22,877 nt of DNA from the NCBI GenBank assembly GCA_002399975.1, contig DHER01000121.1, positions 1 to 22,877 of the forward strand, in the 5' to 3' direction. The position numbers and the translations under genes are program-made. Shown here piece after piece: positions 5,654-12,857 of this stretch (the stretch's first letter is position 1; each line of letters starts with the position of its first letter). The stretch comes from Firmicutes bacterium UBA4845 (GTDB taxonomy: Bacteria > Bacillota > Clostridia > Tissierellales > Sedimentibacteraceae). The notes under the pieces are model-generated. The model had not been told where the DNA came from, searched no databases, and worked only from the letters and a program-made list of their open reading frames with translations.

Positions 5654-6058
5654 TTGACAAAAGATGAACTAAACCAAATATATAAATTAAACAGAGAGAT
5701 TAAGATGTGGCAGAAAGAGCTTAACCGCCTACAATGCAGGTCACTGATAAAAGGACAGGAGATTACCGGGATGCCTTTTGTTACCGGGACATCTGACAAA
5801 GTCGGGGACTTAGCGGTGCAGATAACAGACACCGAAGCGGTTATCCGCGGAATACTTGCAAGAGTACAGATAGAGCGTAGGAGGATACTAGAGTACATAG
5901 ACGGCATAGACGACAGCATAGCAAGGCAGGTTATATTTTTAAAGTGTGTATCCGGCCTTAATTGGTACCAGATAGCAAGAGAGTTGGGACAAGGGTATAC
6001 AGCAGATGCGGTAAAGCAAATATACTACAGACGATTAAAAAAAGATGGGATAAAGTAA
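5654..6058 (+). CDS. DUF1492/ArpU/RinA-like late transcription regulator
   Basis: This 134-residue protein most likely starts at TTG 5654 behind GAGGGGTGAGG; an ATG at 5603 lies inside the previous gene without a ribosome site. The N-terminus (MTKDELNQIYKLNREIKMWQ) is a coiled coil typical of DUF1492/ArpU-like regulators. Residues about 85-130 (YIDGIDDSIARQVIFLKCV, then LNWYQIARELG and VKQIYYRRLKK) match a sigma-70 region-4-like helix-turn-helix. Such proteins switch on late genes in Gram-positive phages and sit as the last gene before HNH and terminase genes, as here. It is immediately followed by the candidate late promoter, so it may act on its own downstream region. Confidence 0.8.
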   Translation: MTKDELNQIYKLNREIKMWQKELNRLQCRSLIKGQEITGMPFVTGTSDKVGDLAVQITDTEAVIRGILARVQIERRRILEYIDGIDDSIARQVIFLKCVSGLNWYQIARELGQGYTADAVKQIYYRRLKKDGIK

Positions 6059-6061
6059 AAG

Positions 6062-6098
6062 TGTCACGTTATGTCACTATATTGTTTGATAGTATAGT
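6062..6098 (+). promoter_or_regulatory. Candidate late promoter with two TGTCAC boxes
   Basis: Three bases after the regulator stop, TGTCAC occurs twice (6062-6067 and 6072-6077) with a 10-bp period, one turn of the helix. TATAGT (6093-6098) lies 15 bp after the second box and can serve as a -10 element, so the second box occupies the -35 position. An imperfect dyad (CACTATA and TATAGTAGTG) overlaps the -10. Position and layout fit a binding site for the sigma-like regulator encoded just upstream. An alternative -35 (TTGTTT, 6082-6087) has only a poor matching -10. Confidence 0.5.
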
Positions 6099-6336
6099 AG
6101 TGTAAAGGATTATAAAAAGGCTTCATATTCTCCTTTAATATATACGGCCGTTGAGTGCCACAGCTTGACGGCTGACTAAGTGGCAAGCGATACCAGCGTA
6201 AGGCAAACCGCAGCAATATGAGATTCACAGAGTAAACTATAATATCCTGCATAAGTCTTATAAACTCCGGATAGACGGTAGTTGATGTCATGGCGATAAA
6301 GGCCGAGCCACTATAAATCATTTATAAATCCTAAAT
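6099..6336 (+). ncRNA. Structured non-coding leader upstream of the packaging genes
   Basis: No credible reading frame exists here on either strand. The RNA can form TAAAGGA/TCCTTTA (6103-6109 with 6131-6137), with an alternative partner AAAAGG (6115-6120). An 8-bp stem CGGCCGTT/GACGGCTG (6145-6152 with 6167-6174) has a loop containing TGCCAC (6156-6161), which pairs perfectly with GTGGCA (6180-6185), giving an H-type pseudoknot. Further palindromes are ATAAGTCTTAT (6251-6261), TGGC/GCCA (6291 region with 6307-6310) and ATAAATCATTTAT (6313-6325). The leader runs into an intrinsic terminator. Structures were found by eye; energies were not computed. I do not recognise a named RNA family. Confidence 0.4.
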
Positions 6337-6374
6337 AAAAGGCACTCATGCTAGCCACATCGGGTGTCTTTTTT
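6337..6374 (+). terminator. Intrinsic terminator at the end of the leader
   Basis: AAAAGGCACTC (6337-6347) pairs with GGGTGTCTTTT (6362-6372), including two G-U pairs, around a 14-nt loop. Six T residues follow the GC-containing part (6369-6374). It lies before the ribosome site of the next gene and after the candidate late promoter, so late transcription must pass it. Confidence 0.65.
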
Positions 6375-6395
6375 AATGCGCAAAGGAGTGATGAT

Positions 6396-6578
6396 ATGCA
6401 AAGGTTTGGCACAGCAGAGCAAATACGTGCTTGGCAAAAGCAGGACGCGGAAGATTATAGATTTTACACTAAGATGCTTCGGGTACTTTACAATAAGCCA
6501 AAGCTTAAAAGCAAGATACTAAAAATATTAAAAGAGATTGAGGACAGGCAATATGCCAAAGTACCTCTTGCAAGGTGA
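6396..6578 (+). CDS. Small hypothetical protein preceding HNH gene
   Basis: This 60-residue, mostly helical and basic protein (MQRFGTAEQIRAWQKQDAED at the start) uses ATG 6396, eight bases after AAAGGAGTG. An in-frame ATG at 6348 lies within the terminator loop and lacks a ribosome site, so it is rejected. It is the first gene after the late leader and ends four bases before the HNH start, so the two are likely co-translated. No family was recognised. Its position between late promoter and HNH suggests packaging or late-switch use, but that is context only. Confidence 0.6.
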   Translation: MQRFGTAEQIRAWQKQDAEDYRFYTKMLRVLYNKPKLKSKILKILKEIEDRQYAKVPLAR

Positions 6579-6582
6579 TCGG

Positions 6583-6999
6583 ATGCCAATATATAAAAGA
6601 TGCAGCAGATGCGGTAAGAGATTGCCGAGCGGGACAAAGTGCGAATGCATTAAGAAACGACATAAGGAATATGACAAGTACACCAGGGATAAGGTCGCAG
6701 AAGATTTTTACCATTCAAAAGAATGGGAGTTAGCAAGAGATGATGCAATAAGCTTTTACACTGGTATAGATATATACAGCTACTACGTACTGGGAGCCAT
6801 TGAGTATGGCACTACAGTGCATCATATCGTGCCGCTTAAAGATGATTGGAGCAAGAGGGCAGACAGACACAACCTTATATATCTAACAGACAGCAACCAC
6901 CAACTCATGCATAAAGCTATGAGAGAGGGACGATATAAAGAGACGATAGAGCTGCTTAACAAGTTAGCCAATAAATATGAGCAAGAGTTTAGCACTTAG
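6583..6999 (+). CDS. HNH endonuclease (packaging-associated)
   Basis: This is a 138-residue HNH nuclease. Two zinc-knuckle pairs lie at the N-terminus (CSRC at 7-10 and CEC at 20-22). The catalytic beta-beta-alpha core is VHHIVPLKDDW with H80-H81, then N97 (DRHNLIYL), H106 and H110 (NHQLMH). ATG 6583 follows AAGGTGATCGG; an in-frame ATG at 6553 is inside the upstream gene. HNH proteins beside P27-type small terminase are needed for cos cleavage in 3'-overhang cos phages of Gram-positive bacteria, and the order here (HNH, GC-rich palindromic gap, terS, terL) is the same. A homing role is less likely, as no intron or interrupted gene is seen. Confidence 0.88.
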   Translation: MPIYKRCSRCGKRLPSGTKCECIKKRHKEYDKYTRDKVAEDFYHSKEWELARDDAISFYTGIDIYSYYVLGAIEYGTTVHHIVPLKDDWSKRADRHNLIYLTDSNHQLMHKAMREGRYKETIELLNKLANKYEQEFST

Positions 7000-7080
7000 T
7001 GAGTGCTCATGGTACCCCTAGGGGGTGATAAAAAGTACGCGGCCCCGCCCGGAGACCGCCGCTTCCCTACTCTTCACACA
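6991..7080 (+). other. Candidate cos/packaging site
   Basis: The gap between HNH and small terminase holds AGCACT/AGTGCT (6991-6996 with 7002-7007), a 10-bp palindrome CCCCTAGGGG (7015-7024), and a GC-rich block GGCCCCGCCCGGAGACCGCC (7041-7060). It stands out from the AT-rich surroundings. Its position matches the cos region of HNH-associated 3'-overhang cos phages. The exact cut site cannot be read from sequence alone. Confidence 0.45.
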
Positions 7081-7122
7081 AAATTCTAAATTGAACTAAA
7101 AAGTTGGCAAAGGAGGGATTTA

Positions 7123-7602
7123 ATGGCCAGACAGAGAAAACCGGTTGACATGCAAAAAGGGAATCTTACCGTATTGCAACAGGAAAAAAAGCGGCTTGAA
7201 GAGGAATATGTACGAACCGGAAAAGACCAGTTAAAAACTCCTCCGAAGTGGCTTATAAATGATACGGCAAAAAAAGAATTTCGCCGGATTGTTAAAGAAT
7301 TAAGTGATATTGACATGGTTGGAAATTTAGACCTTGATAATCTCGGAGCGTACTGCAATGCCTTTGCAAATTATATTCAGGTCACGGATCAGCTGGCAGA
7401 AGAACCATATTGCATAGACAGGATAACCAGAACTGGGACAATTTCAACCAAAAACCCATTGGTCGATATTCAGACAAACTACGCTTCCGAAATGCGAAAA
7501 TTTGCGGCTTTATGTGGTATGACACTCGACAGCAGATTAAAGGCTGCATCCGTTAAAACAGATAAGCAGCAAGAAGCTATATCCGCTAAATTTGGTATAT
7601 AG
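7123..7602 (+). CDS. terS: Terminase small subunit, P27 family
   Basis: This 159-residue protein starts at ATG 7123, with AAAGGAGGG upstream. The basic N-terminus (MARQRKPVDMQKGNL) is followed by LKTPPKWLINDTAKKEFRRI, VKELSDIDMVGNLDLDNL and a C-terminal AALCGMTLDSRLK, the conserved landmarks of P27-type small terminases. The protein recognises the packaging site and hands DNA to the large subunit. It directly follows the cos candidate and precedes terL by 11 bases, the standard order. The length is normal for the family. Confidence 0.88.
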   Translation: MARQRKPVDMQKGNLTVLQQEKKRLEEEYVRTGKDQLKTPPKWLINDTAKKEFRRIVKELSDIDMVGNLDLDNLGAYCNAFANYIQVTDQLAEEPYCIDRITRTGTISTKNPLVDIQTNYASEMRKFAALCGMTLDSRLKAASVKTDKQQEAISAKFGI

Positions 7603-7613
7603 GATGTGATCCT

Positions 7614-9419
7614 ATGACGATAAAGGAACAGCTTATAGATTATGCCAACAAGTGCTTTAATGATGTAAAAGCAAGCGAATATGAGGATTACATATCGTGT
7701 CAAAAACATAAATGGGCGTGCCAAAGGTTTTTAGATGACCTTAAAAAATCAGATGCCCGTAACACTTTGGCAGAGCCATTCCCGTACGTGTGGGACGAAA
7801 AAGAAGCGCAAAATATAGTTGATTGGTTTGCCCTGTTGAGACACAGCAAGGGAGTTTTATCCGGTGAACCTATAATATTAACAGTTTCACAGAAATTTGA
7901 CCTTTGCCAATTATACGGATGGAGACATGAAAAAACCGGATATAAAAGGTTCAAGAAATATTTTAAGGAAGTAGCTAGGAAGAATGCAAAGTCTCAAGAG
8001 GAAGCCGGGATTGCATTATATGAGATATCCACACAGTCAGTAAAAAATAACGAGGTTTACGAATACTACACCGCCGGCACAAAAAGCCAGCAGTCCAGAA
8101 TAGTTTTTAATGAATGCAAACTCATGCTTAGAAAATCTCCGCTAAGAATGAAGTTTAAACTGACGAACGATTTAATCGAGTATAAGCCAACAGGCAGTTT
8201 TATAAGACCACTGAATAAAGACGATGTTGACAGCGGAGATGGATCTAACCCTGCAGGCCTTATCTTAGACGAATATCATCAACATAAAACTACAGGGTTT
8301 TATGATTTAGGTTTAGGATCAAATACCAAAGAACCATTATTGATGATAATTACCACTGCCGGCAAAGATTTAACCTATCCATGTTATGTGCAAGAATATC
8401 AATATTGCTCGAAGCTGCTTAACCCGGATGTTGATGTCTGTAATGATGAATACTTCGTAGACATTTACGAACTGGACAAACAAGATTATAGCGATATATC
8501 TAAAATTGAAAATGAAAGATTATGGTTCAAGGCAAATCCAATCCGTATGACATATAAAGAAGGTCAAGAAAAAATCCGGGGAGATTATAAGATTGCTAAA
8601 GAAATCCCGGAGAAAATGACCGCTTTCCTTACCAAGTGTTTGAACATCTGGGTACAAGCTAAAGAAAACGGCTACATGGATATGTCGAAGTGGAAGAAAT
8701 GTGAAGTTAAGAAGCTCCCGGTGGATACTACCGGCATGAGTGTATACGTTGGCTTTGATATGTCGGCAAAGATAGACCTTACTTCCGTATCGTTCGTGAT
8801 ACCGTTTAAGACCGGCAGATTTAAAAAAGTTTTAAATATGGACGGTGAGGAAGAAGAAAAAGAGATCATCGGATATATTGTGTATTCCCACTCATTTGTT
8901 CCAAACCGTGAAAAATTGCAAGAAAGAAAGTTCAAAGACAAAGTTGATTATGATGCATGGGAACGTGGAGGCTATGTAACCGTAACCGATACAGAGATAG
9001 TCGATCAAGACGCAGTAATGCGATACGTAATATCATTTTGTAAACAAATGCAATGGCATATTGAGACATTGTGTTTTGACCCTGCAAATGCAAGTAAACT
9101 AATGATGGACCTATCAAACCTGGGATACGATGTCGAGGAGGTTTACCAGTCACATAAATCGCTAAACGAAAGCACTAACGGATTTCGGGAAGCAGTTTAT
9201 GAGGGAGAGATCTATTACTTATATAATCCTTTGCTTAATTTTGCAATGAGCAACGCGGTTATAAAGACAAACAACGGATTGATAAAAATTGATAAAGACG
9301 CAGTTAAGCAGAAAATAGACCCGGTGGATGCTACACTGTGCGCCTTTAAATTAGCTTTATATCACCAATTTGGATCAAGTATAAATGATGTTGTGGACAA
9401 ATTTTTAGAAATGTTTTAA
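7614..9419 (+). CDS. terL: Terminase large subunit (HK97-like)
   Basis: This 601-residue DNA-packaging motor has an N-terminal ATPase and a C-terminal nuclease. The Walker A-like ARKNAKS is at residues 121-127, Walker B LILDEYH at 216-222, and the coupling motif TTAG at 247-250. The nuclease part has three acidic positions expected to bind metal: D382 in VGFDMSAK, D489 in LCFDPANA and D572 in DPVDATLCAF. The length is typical. ATG 7614 follows AGGATGTGATCC and the gene is 11 bases downstream of terS. It ends 12 bases before the portal start. Nothing is truncated. Confidence 0.93.
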   Translation: MTIKEQLIDYANKCFNDVKASEYEDYISCQKHKWACQRFLDDLKKSDARNTLAEPFPYVWDEKEAQNIVDWFALLRHSKGVLSGEPIILTVSQKFDLCQLYGWRHEKTGYKRFKKYFKEVARKNAKSQEEAGIALYEISTQSVKNNEVYEYYTAGTKSQQSRIVFNECKLMLRKSPLRMKFKLTNDLIEYKPTGSFIRPLNKDDVDSGDGSNPAGLILDEYHQHKTTGFYDLGLGSNTKEPLLMIITTAGKDLTYPCYVQEYQYCSKLLNPDVDVCNDEYFVDIYELDKQDYSDISKIENERLWFKANPIRMTYKEGQEKIRGDYKIAKEIPEKMTAFLTKCLNIWVQAKENGYMDMSKWKKCEVKKLPVDTTGMSVYVGFDMSAKIDLTSVSFVIPFKTGRFKKVLNMDGEEEEKEIIGYIVYSHSFVPNREKLQERKFKDKVDYDAWERGGYVTVTDTEIVDQDAVMRYVISFCKQMQWHIETLCFDPANASKLMMDLSNLGYDVEEVYQSHKSLNESTNGFREAVYEGEIYYLYNPLLNFAMSNAVIKTNNGLIKIDKDAVKQKIDPVDATLCAFKLALYHQFGSSINDVVDKFLEMF

Positions 9420-9431
9420 GGGGGTGAGAAA

Positions 9432-10700
9432 GTGGGGGATATTACTAAATATGCGAATATTATACGCCCCGAAACGGATTTAAACAGTGAAACGTTTTTG
9501 GAATGGATGGGAATAAAAGATACTAACAGAAACGTGCTTAGCGAGGTAACATATTACACGTGCCTTAAAAAGCTGTCTGAGACGCTTGCGACGATGCCTC
9601 TTAAATTTTATCAGCAAACAGAAAACGGCAGAGAAAAAGCTAAAAGCACAAGAGCATCAAAGTTGTTAACCGTAAGGCCAAATCCGGTAATGACACCAAC
9701 AACGTTTTGGACTACTGTCGAGACAAACCGTAATCATTTTGGCAATGGTTTTGTCTGGATCCGGAGAAAATTCACAAAGCAAAAATATGGGGGCAAAATT
9801 GAAATATTAGATATGTGGCCGATGCCCAGTAAGTGCGTTACACTACTGATGGACGATAAAGGGGTATTCGGACAGCAAGGCAAACTTTATTATCAATATG
9901 ACGATAGCAAATCAGGAGAAACATATGTATTTAATCAAGACGATGTAATGCATTTTAAAACATGGTTATCGTTTGACGGTATAAGCGGGGAGCCGGTCAA
10001 GAGCATCCTTAAAAATACCTTAAGTGGTGGACTTGAAAGCCAGGAATTTATGAATAGCCTATACAAACAGGGCTTGACCGCATCCATGGCATTGCAGTAC
10101 ACGGGTGATTTAGACGAAAACAGGAGGAAAGCTCTACAGGCCAAGTATGAAGGATTTTTAACCGGTGCCAAAAATGCCGGAAGGGTTGTACCGGTACCGG
10201 TAGGGTTCCAGCTTCAACCGTTAAACGTAAGTTTGACCGATGCACAGTTTTTTGAGCTAAAGAAATACACCGCCTTGCAGATCGCCGCAGCATTCGGCAT
10301 TAAACCAAATCAGATAAACGATTATGAGAAGTCCTCATATGCAAATTCAGAGAGCCAACAGCTCTCTTTTTTAGTGGACACAATGCTTTATATTTTAAAG
10401 CTATACGAGGATGAAATTAATTACAAGCTTTTAACTGATGAGGAGAGGGAAAACGGATTTTATTACAAATTCAATGAAAAAGTCCTTCTTCGTGCTGACA
10501 ATAAGACACAGTCCGAAATGCTTAAGAACTACGCACAGGCAGCCATCTACACGCCAAACGAAGCAAGGGAATATCTGGATAAGCCGAAAAAAGAACACGG
10601 AGACAGGTTATATGCGAATGGCAATATAATCCCTCTCGAAATGGCGGGCACGCAATACATGAAAGGAAGTGATAATAATGCCAAAGATACTACAACTTAA
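9432..10700 (+). CDS. Portal protein (HK97 family)
   Basis: This 422-residue protein initiates at GTG 9432, behind AAGGGGGTGAG. It has the HK97-type portal course: VTYYTCLKKLSETLATMPLKFY near the start of the core, RPNPVMTPTTFWTTVE, NHFGNGFVWIRR, DVMHFKTW, the GLTASMALQY segment and a late YANSESQQLSFL stretch. It forms the dodecameric DNA entry ring at one capsid vertex, binds terminase during packaging and then the connector. The C-terminal tail overlaps the protease start by 23 bases, typical of tightly packed head operons. Length and order are normal. Confidence 0.92.
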   Translation: MGDITKYANIIRPETDLNSETFLEWMGIKDTNRNVLSEVTYYTCLKKLSETLATMPLKFYQQTENGREKAKSTRASKLLTVRPNPVMTPTTFWTTVETNRNHFGNGFVWIRRKFTKQKYGGKIEILDMWPMPSKCVTLLMDDKGVFGQQGKLYYQYDDSKSGETYVFNQDDVMHFKTWLSFDGISGEPVKSILKNTLSGGLESQEFMNSLYKQGLTASMALQYTGDLDENRRKALQAKYEGFLTGAKNAGRVVPVPVGFQLQPLNVSLTDAQFFELKKYTALQIAAAFGIKPNQINDYEKSSYANSESQQLSFLVDTMLYILKLYEDEINYKLLTDEERENGFYYKFNEKVLLRADNKTQSEMLKNYAQAAIYTPNEAREYLDKPKKEHGDRLYANGNIIPLEMAGTQYMKGSDNNAKDTTT

Positions 10701-11511
10701 GGCAAAAGACAAGCAAGGGAAACTGAGAAATACCGGTTGTATTGAAATCAAGAACCAGACGGAGACATCTGCGGGGCTATATTTTTACGGAGATATAATC
10801 GGTTCTTCAAAATCGGAGGATTACAAGAACTATTATCCGGATGACAAGTGTCCCAAGGACATTATAGATTTTCTAAATGAAATTGGGGATGTTGACAAGC
10901 TTGACATTCACATTAATTCCGGCGGTGGGTCAGTGTTCGGCGGAATAGCAATTTATAATCAGTTAAAAGGTTGTAAGGCACATAAGACAGTTTATGTAGA
11001 TGGCATTGCGGCAAGTATTGCATCGGTCATCGCCTGCGTCGGCGACAAGATTATAGTCCCTAGCAATGCGACATTTATGATACATAAACCCATGAACGGG
11101 TATTTTTTTACAGTAATGAACGCTGATGAGCTAAGAAAAGATGCTGACGTACTCGACCGTTGCCAAGAAGCTATCGTAAATACATACATGGGCCGGGCGA
11201 AAGAAGGTGTAACGAGAGAAACAATCGAAGAATTAGTCAATAAAGAAACATGGCTTGTTGGCAATGAAGTAACGCAGTATTTTGATTTTGAGGTTGAAGA
11301 AAGCTCCGAGGCCGTGGCCTGCACCAGTGATTATTTTGACAAGTATATAAATACTCCGAAAAATCTTAAGAAAGAAACTCCTCCGACCGTCAACGTAAAC
11401 ACAGACGAAATTGTCGAAAAGCTCTATGCAAAGTTAAAAAAAGATACAGAGCCTGCAGACCAAGAACAAATTAAAAATAAGTTATTAGAGGACTTATACC
11501 TTTACGGCTAA
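10678..11511 (+). CDS. ClpP-like prohead maturation protease
   Basis: This 277-residue serine protease of the S14/ClpP-like phage family starts at ATG 10678 (AAAGGAAG upstream) within the portal 3' end. The strand LDIHINSGGGSVFGGIAIYN (residues 75-94) gives the oxyanion region, the catalytic serine is S113 in DGIAASIAS, and the histidine is H136 in MIHKP. The family acid is expected near the helix ending EELVNKETWLVG. The protease cleaves the N-terminal delta (scaffold) domain of the capsid protein, which is encoded next. The C-terminal 60 residues form a charged tail probably removed or used for assembly. Confidence 0.9.
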   Translation: MPKILQLKAKDKQGKLRNTGCIEIKNQTETSAGLYFYGDIIGSSKSEDYKNYYPDDKCPKDIIDFLNEIGDVDKLDIHINSGGGSVFGGIAIYNQLKGCKAHKTVYVDGIAASIASVIACVGDKIIVPSNATFMIHKPMNGYFFTVMNADELRKDADVLDRCQEAIVNTYMGRAKEGVTRETIEELVNKETWLVGNEVTQYFDFEVEESSEAVACTSDYFDKYINTPKNLKKETPPTVNVNTDEIVEKLYAKLKKDTEPADQEQIKNKLLEDLYLYG

Positions 11512-11522
11512 GGTCCTTTTTT
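11489..11522 (+). terminator. Possible weak terminator/attenuator before the capsid gene
   Basis: AGGAC (11489-11493) pairs with GTCCT (11513-11517), followed by a T run to 11522; ACCTT/AAGGT (11498-11502 with 11510-11514) is an alternative stem. The stem overlaps the protease stop codon. The pairing is short, so it may only slow or partly terminate transcription. Confidence 0.35.
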
Positions 11523-11550
11523 AATACCAAAAAATGAAAGGTGGTACAAA

Positions 11551-12708
11551 ATGAATAAAGAATTGAGAAAATTATTAGACAAAATCAATGCGAAGAAGGA
11601 AGAAGTCAAGAACTTTGTAGCTGAAAATAAGTTAGAGGAGGCTACAAAGGCAAAGGATGAGCTTAAGAACCTACAGACACAATTTGACCTACTCTGCGAT
11701 CTTGATGAAGAGAAGCAAGAAGAGATGGAAGATAAGGCGCTCACACCTGACAAAGACGATAAAAACAATGTTATTAATGCGTTTGTAAACGTCATAAAAG
11801 CCGGGTTAATAAAACAGCAGCCAAAGGCAGAAGATGTTGAAGTGCTTAACTCGATGAAAGAGGGAATCCCGGAAGACGGCGGACTAACAGTCCCGAAGGA
11901 TATCAGAACCGATATAAAAGAGCTTAGACGCTCCGCAGATGCACTCGAAAATCTGGTGAATGTTGAAACCGTAACAACGGAAAGCGGATCCAGAGTAATC
12001 GAAAAGAATGCCGACCAGGTGCCTTTTGATAACGTAGAAGAAGAAGCAGAATTTCCGGAGGTTTCAACACCACAATTCGAACAAATCTCCTACAAAGTAA
12101 AGAAAAAGGGAGGCATCTTAAAGGTTACTCGCGAACTTTTACAGGACACGGCAGAGAACATTATGCGGTACCTGAAAAAATGGATTGCTAAAAAATCTAA
12201 GGCTACCAGAAACGCTTTAATCCTTGCAAAAATCAATGAAATCACAGCAGCTAAAGAGGTCGCGGTTGCTGGTATTGACGACCTTAAGGATATATTTAAT
12301 GTTAAGCTCGACCCTGCAATCTCCGTAACATCAAAGGTTGTTACTAACCAGAACGGTTTTAATTGGTTAGACAAGTTAAAGGATACCGATGGTAAATATG
12401 TGTTACAGCCGGACCCGACAAAGGCTACACAAATGTTACTTTTCGGCAAATATCCCATTACCAAGCTGTCTAACAAAGTGCTTAAAGACGGCGGCACCCC
12501 GGAAGCTCCCAAATATCCGATTATCTGCGGCGATTTGGAAGAAGCAATCACACTTTTCGACCGCGAGAACATGACAATCGAAGTATCAACCGAAGCAGGC
12601 GACCTGTGGAATAAGGATCAGACCGGTATTAAGGTAAGAGAGAGACTTGATATCCAGACAGTAGATCCGGAGGCGATTATCAAAGCAGAGGTAACAGTGG
12701 GAAACTAA
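11551..12708 (+). CDS. Major capsid protein (HK97 fold)
   Basis: This 385-residue main product starts at ATG 11551 behind AAAGGTGG. Residues 1-70 form a charged coiled coil (ELRKLLDKINAKKEEVKNF onward), the delta or scaffolding domain normally removed by the prohead protease. The mature part probably begins shortly before EGIPEDGGLTVPKDI. VTTESGSRVIEKN, then FEQISYKVKKKGGILKVTREL and a late DLWNKDQTGIKVRERLD segment, follow the HK97 core (N-arm, P domain, A domain). The last three sense codons plus the preceding base read G GGA AAC before TAA, a -1 slippery heptamer. A minor extended form of 435 residues is predicted. Confidence 0.93.
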   Translation: MNKELRKLLDKINAKKEEVKNFVAENKLEEATKAKDELKNLQTQFDLLCDLDEEKQEEMEDKALTPDKDDKNNVINAFVNVIKAGLIKQQPKAEDVEVLNSMKEGIPEDGGLTVPKDIRTDIKELRRSADALENLVNVETVTTESGSRVIEKNADQVPFDNVEEEAEFPEVSTPQFEQISYKVKKKGGILKVTRELLQDTAENIMRYLKKWIAKKSKATRNALILAKINEITAAKEVAVAGIDDLKDIFNVKLDPAISVTSKVVTNQNGFNWLDKLKDTDGKYVLQPDPTKATQMLLFGKYPITKLSNKVLKDGGTPEAPKYPIICGDLEEAITLFDRENMTIEVSTEAGDLWNKDQTGIKVRERLDIQTVDPEAIIKAEVTVGN

Positions 12709-12800
12709 CAGGGTATACCCTATCCAGACACACGCAATCTGAACTAGAAGCAATGACAATAGCGGAAATTAAATCATTGGCTGAAAGTACGGGGTATACC
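12699..12800 (+). promoter_or_regulatory. Predicted -1 ribosomal frameshift signal at the end of the capsid gene
   Basis: GGGAAAC (12699-12705) is in the exact X XXY YYZ frame of the capsid gene and is followed at once by TAA. Slipping back one base reads GGG AAA CTA ACA and bypasses the stop. Two downstream structures are possible: a local AGGG-TATA-CCCT hairpin (12710-12721, 4-nt spacer), or a 9-bp stem of GGTATACCC (12712-12720) with GGGTATACC (12792-12800), which starts 6 nt after the heptamer. Six nt is within the usual 5-9 nt range for stimulators. Confidence 0.65.
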
Positions 12801-12857
12801 ATAACCAAAACTTTAAAGGCTGATATTATAGCCGAATTCCTAGAGCAACAGGGCTGA
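12705..12857 (+). CDS. -1 frame extension of the capsid protein: HeH/LEM/Rho_N-like domain
   Basis: After the slip, 50 further codons are open up to TGA 12855-12857. They begin LTGYTLSRHTQSELEAMTIA and continue EIKSLAESTGYTI, then LKADIIAEFLEQQG. The second half has the helix-extended-helix pattern (TIAEIKSLAES, GY, KADIIAEFLEQQ) seen in HeH/LEM and Rho N-terminal domains, which bind nucleic acid or act as surface modules and are often found at ends of phage head proteins. It could alternatively be an independent 34-residue gene from ATG 12753, but only a weak AGAAG precedes that ATG. The predicted fusion would give a low-copy capsid variant. Confidence 0.6.
   Translation, partial: LTGYTLSRHTQSELEAMTIAEIKSLAESTGYTITKTLKADIIAEFLEQQG

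Noticed and set aside
6064..6321. 85-residue minus-strand frame in the late leader
   Set aside because: There is no ribosome site or family pattern, and it covers the promoter and pseudoknot. The inverted repeats and terminator argue for a non-coding leader.
6099..6376. Group I intron in the leader
   Set aside because: A stretch near 6222-6240 faintly recalls the R element, but the matching S element, the P3/P8 pairing and an interrupted gene were not found.
6348..6395. Upstream start (ATG 6348) for the small gene before HNH
   Set aside because: That ATG is inside the terminator loop and lacks a ribosome site, whereas ATG 6396 has AAAGGAGTG at good spacing.
6583..6999. Homing endonuclease interpretation of the HNH gene
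   Set aside because: The gene sits in the standard HNH-terS-terL packaging order and no host gene is split by it.
7008..7030. CCCCTAGGGG palindrome as a transcription terminator
   Set aside because: No T-run follows it; GTGATAAAAAG comes next. A packaging-site role fits better.
12090..12572. 160-residue minus-strand frame opposite the capsid gene
   Set aside because: Same reasons as for other antisense frames: no start signal, hydrophobic/serine-rich random translation, and the + strand gene is certain.
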